NCBI GenBank assembly: GCA_029964075.1 | Contig: CM057142.1 | Location: 38,814,392-38,878,391, forward strand | DNA from: Patiria pectinifera | Lineage: Eukaryota > Echinodermata > Asteroidea > Valvatida > Asterinidae | Length of the DNA stretch: 64,000 nt | Reading direction: 5' to 3' | Part shown: piece after piece, positions 61,284-64,000 of the stretch | Numbering within the stretch: position 1 is the stretch's first letter | Layout of the letters: every line of letters starts with the position of its first letter | The notes under the pieces: generated by a model | Seen by the model: only the letters and a program-made list of their open reading frames with translations | The model's database searches: none | Told to the model about the DNA's origin: nothing | Made by a program: the position numbers and the translations under genes

Positions 61284-63798
61284 CTTGTTTCGAGCTTGCG
61301 CAACTTAAATGAGTCAAATGAGGGCGCACTGCAAAATCATGTTTACTACACGAAATCTGCAACCAAACAATGTAAATGGTTTCACAAAAAAAATAATCAA
61401 TTGTTTAATTTATTGCATGTATTTACTTTTTGCAATTCACGTCGCCACATTTATAGTTATCATCTTTCTTAAGTTCATTTTTATGTCACAATTTCTCTCG
61501 GTAATTAATTATTTGATTTATTTAGTTATTTTCATGATTTATTTTTTTATCTTTTCATTTCTTTTGTCACAGCTTATGTTATCTTTTTTTTAAAGGACTC
61601 TCCCTCCCAAGTATTGTTTTTTTTAACAGTAATTTTAAAATTTCCATCCCTCTGGGTTAATGTTTTCTTTTTCTCAGTAAAATTCCCTTTGGTAATGTCT
61701 TTTTTTTCTCAGTTATTCCCCCCCCCCCCGCCCCCGCCGCGAAACTATTTTTCCCAAACGACATTCGATTGGTCCATTACATGCATATCTAATGCCTTGT
61801 TCTCCACAAGACAAACCCTAGACAGGCTTTATACGTCTTGTGAAAAATGTCTCTTCCTCACTTTGAGTCATTTAAAAAGTAAAATGAGAAGTGAAATGAC
61901 TCAAAAGTAAAATGAGAAGTGAAAAAGGCTCCATGAGATTCGAACTGGGATCACCTGATTTCAGATTAGGGGTCAGGATTACTTCCAACCAGTCCACGAA
62001 TCAACTGCCAGTCAGCGGGAGGGGGCACATTTATGGCCGCAAAAGGGGCACTTGGGAAAATCAGGGGCCCCCCAGCCCCCCCCCCCCCCGGTTCCGCCGC
62101 CCCTGCTGCCAGTCCTCGGTGCTAGAACTTATTCTCTAAAGCCCTGGACATCGTGAATATGCATAATGCAGAGAGCGCCCTTTTTTATATTGTCTGATCT
62201 CGTTTGGGGGAAAAAATGTGCCCCGGGCTAGTTAACTGTCTTTTTTTTTTGTCTTTTTGTAATAGAGGGCGACAGTAACGACACTGCTTGCTGTATAGCG
62301 CTACAAAGTTCACAGACTGACTTTGAAACAGAGGGGTACACCCAAGCAATTAAATTATATTCCCATGGACACCAATGTTAAATCCCCATATTTCAAATTT
62401 TTTTAAACACTCACAACTCTCACAGGTATTCAGGCTGCACAGAAAAATGATGATCAACATGTCATCTTTCCTTTTCTTTTAGTGGTGGGTTGACCATTGA
62501 TTTTTCAAGAAATTTTCACCCAAAAAAGACGACCTCTAAAACGAGTGATGTTTCCCAAAGTGCGTGGAAAAGCAGCCATCTTGAAAAAAAAGTCTCCACA
62601 ACGGTCTAAATATCGCCTCTTTCGGGCCCAATTCAGGCACCCAAAATGCTCCGAATTGGAAGCCCTAAGTCAGGGCCAGAGGTGCATTGCCATATTATCT
62701 TCAATTCCCCAATTCCATGGCTCTCAGAACTCTCAAATATGGAAGAATTTGAGTGTATTACTTTTATTCCTGAGCTCAGCGGACGGAATTTTGGCCTATT
62801 TTTTTTTTATGGATTTCAGCATTCACAGGCGAATAATTAGGCTTGGAAAACACTAAATGTTCACCTTAATTTATTTACACAAATGGAACTGCGCTGAGGA
62901 CAAAGCCATTATGCTCGTGGTGGATATAGTTATACACTGTGCAAGAATTTATGCAGATAGTAAGTCATTTTCAATTAATTGGGAAATTATGCATATTTTT
63001 TTACCCCATCACGCAAGTCTGGCTTTACAAAACGAAGAAAAGTGATTCTATTTGTACAGCTACAGCTATAGCTTTGAATAAAGGACGTACCCAAGCCTCT
63101 TTTTTTTCCAATTTAAACGAAAAATACTGAACATATAAAAAATGATCGGGAAACAAACAGTGGCGCACGGGGAGGGGGCTTAAGCCCCCCCCCCCCAGCC
63201 AAGAGGTTGTCAATTTTTATCAATTATTTTTTTTGGGGGGGGGGTAATATTTTTTGTCCGACAATTTGACCTAGGTGATAAGTTTGTGGCCACTATTCGA
63301 GTAGTATAATAGGGGTGTAAGTGGCACCACCAACGTCAAAATAGTCCGTCCCCGAAGAAAAGCCTCGAAGTTTTTTCTGCGGCCAATTTTGGGCAACATT
63401 TTTTTGAGCCCCCGACAAATCCTGGGTGCGCCAGTGGAAACAATCCCTGAAAGTTGAATGAAGATATGGTCACATCTTTCAAACGGGAGATATTGATTTT
63501 CAGATATCTCGCCATCTGTGTCTCTATTCCTACCTCATGGTCATACGCACTGACGCGTCAGCGCATGTTATTTCATTCAAAAAATATTACGTAACCTTTA
63601 GAAATCGGCCATTGCAAATGGCTGGTAAGGTACCTTTCTGAACCACTCATGCATGTTTAGGCTGGGCGGAATTCTGCCCTCCGCTCGCATGTTACGTATG
63701 GCAGTCCTGTACGGAGATCGAAAACGTATGGACGTTCCCATCCCACGCTGTGCTGATGCAGGTAGGTAGACCCGAACACTATGATCTGGACCCAAATT
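61284..63798. other. Upstream flank of LRPPRC, no recognised gene
   Basis: Presumed promoter side of LRPPRC just right of 61283. Beyond it are AT-rich sequence, poly-C tracts (61721-61733, 62081-62090), the dispersed repeat at 62335-62800, and no ORF with recognisable content. Confidence 0.6.
62335..62800 (-). repeat. Dispersed repeat, inverted copy of 34120-34580
   Basis: TGATGATCAACATGTCATCT, AGCAGCCATCTTGAAAAA and CCAAAATGCTCCGAATTGGA are the reverse of the other copy. Confidence 0.7.
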
Positions 63799-64000
63799 GG
63801 AAATTAAGAATGTTGCAACCTGACGCTGCTTTTTTCTTCATATATCATCTCAATGGAGGTCAGTCGTTGCAAAAATGATAGTAAGACATGAACCTGGGAC
63901 TAAGAAACAGTTTTAATGTTGTTTACTTCAAAATTGTCTTGACTCTCTATAGACTTTGTGTACAACCACTGAAGTAGCGTCAGGTTGCAACATTCTTTCC
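63799..64000 (+). mobile_element. MITE copy 3, reaching the window end
   Basis: GAATGTTGCAACCTGACGCT at left and AGCGTCAGGTTGCAACATTC at right, ending TTTCC at base 64000. It may be complete or cut by the window edge. Confidence 0.75.

Overview
The window is nuclear DNA from an animal. It has long GT-AG introns, no operons, and very many short interspersed and foldback repeats. The two genes and the repeat types (tRNA-derived SINEs, terminal-inverted-repeat MITEs, echinoderm-looking 'GGGCCCAATTTC' elements) suggest a marine invertebrate deuterostome. My best guess is an echinoderm, but the sequence alone does not prove it.

Only two protein-coding genes can be supported, and both appear complete and intact. 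(1) On the + strand, positions 3713-11207 hold a seven-exon gene for a 374-residue 2-aminoethylphosphonate:pyruvate aminotransferase (PhnW/AEPT-like, class V PLP enzyme). (2) On the - strand, positions 61283-16654 hold a 38-exon gene for a 1448-residue LRPPRC, the mitochondrial leucine-rich pentatricopeptide-repeat protein. In both models every splice junction is GT-AG, every reading phase joins correctly, and each ends in one stop codon. The two genes converge on a gene-free interval at 11208-16653.

Layout: 1-3712 is upstream sequence of the aminotransferase, with a possible leader exon, a 400-bp foldback element and a 'CCTAA...TTAGG' repeat. 3713-11207 is the aminotransferase, its introns loaded with MITEs and a tandem-repeat-bearing hAT-like element. 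11208-16653 is intergenic, with a 345-bp TIR element and a TTAA-flanked MITE. 16654-61283 is LRPPRC, whose introns hold most of the repeats. 61284-64000 is upstream of LRPPRC, AT-rich with repeat fragments. I see no transposase, reverse transcriptase, viral gene, genuine tRNA, rRNA or CRISPR array.

The two genes have no obvious functional link. One starts catabolism of 2-aminoethylphosphonate, the commonest natural phosphonate and a component of marine invertebrate lipids. The other stabilises mitochondrial mRNAs. The most unusual structure is a set of elements with ends like CAGTGTTGTAGTC. Two have 8-bp target duplications, and their interiors have expanded into different minisatellites (an 'ACTCGT' type, an 11-bp ACTTGTGATGG type and a GAGTCY type). 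They look like hAT-type MITEs that seed tandem arrays. Several elements are nested inside SINEs, which gives a relative order of insertion.
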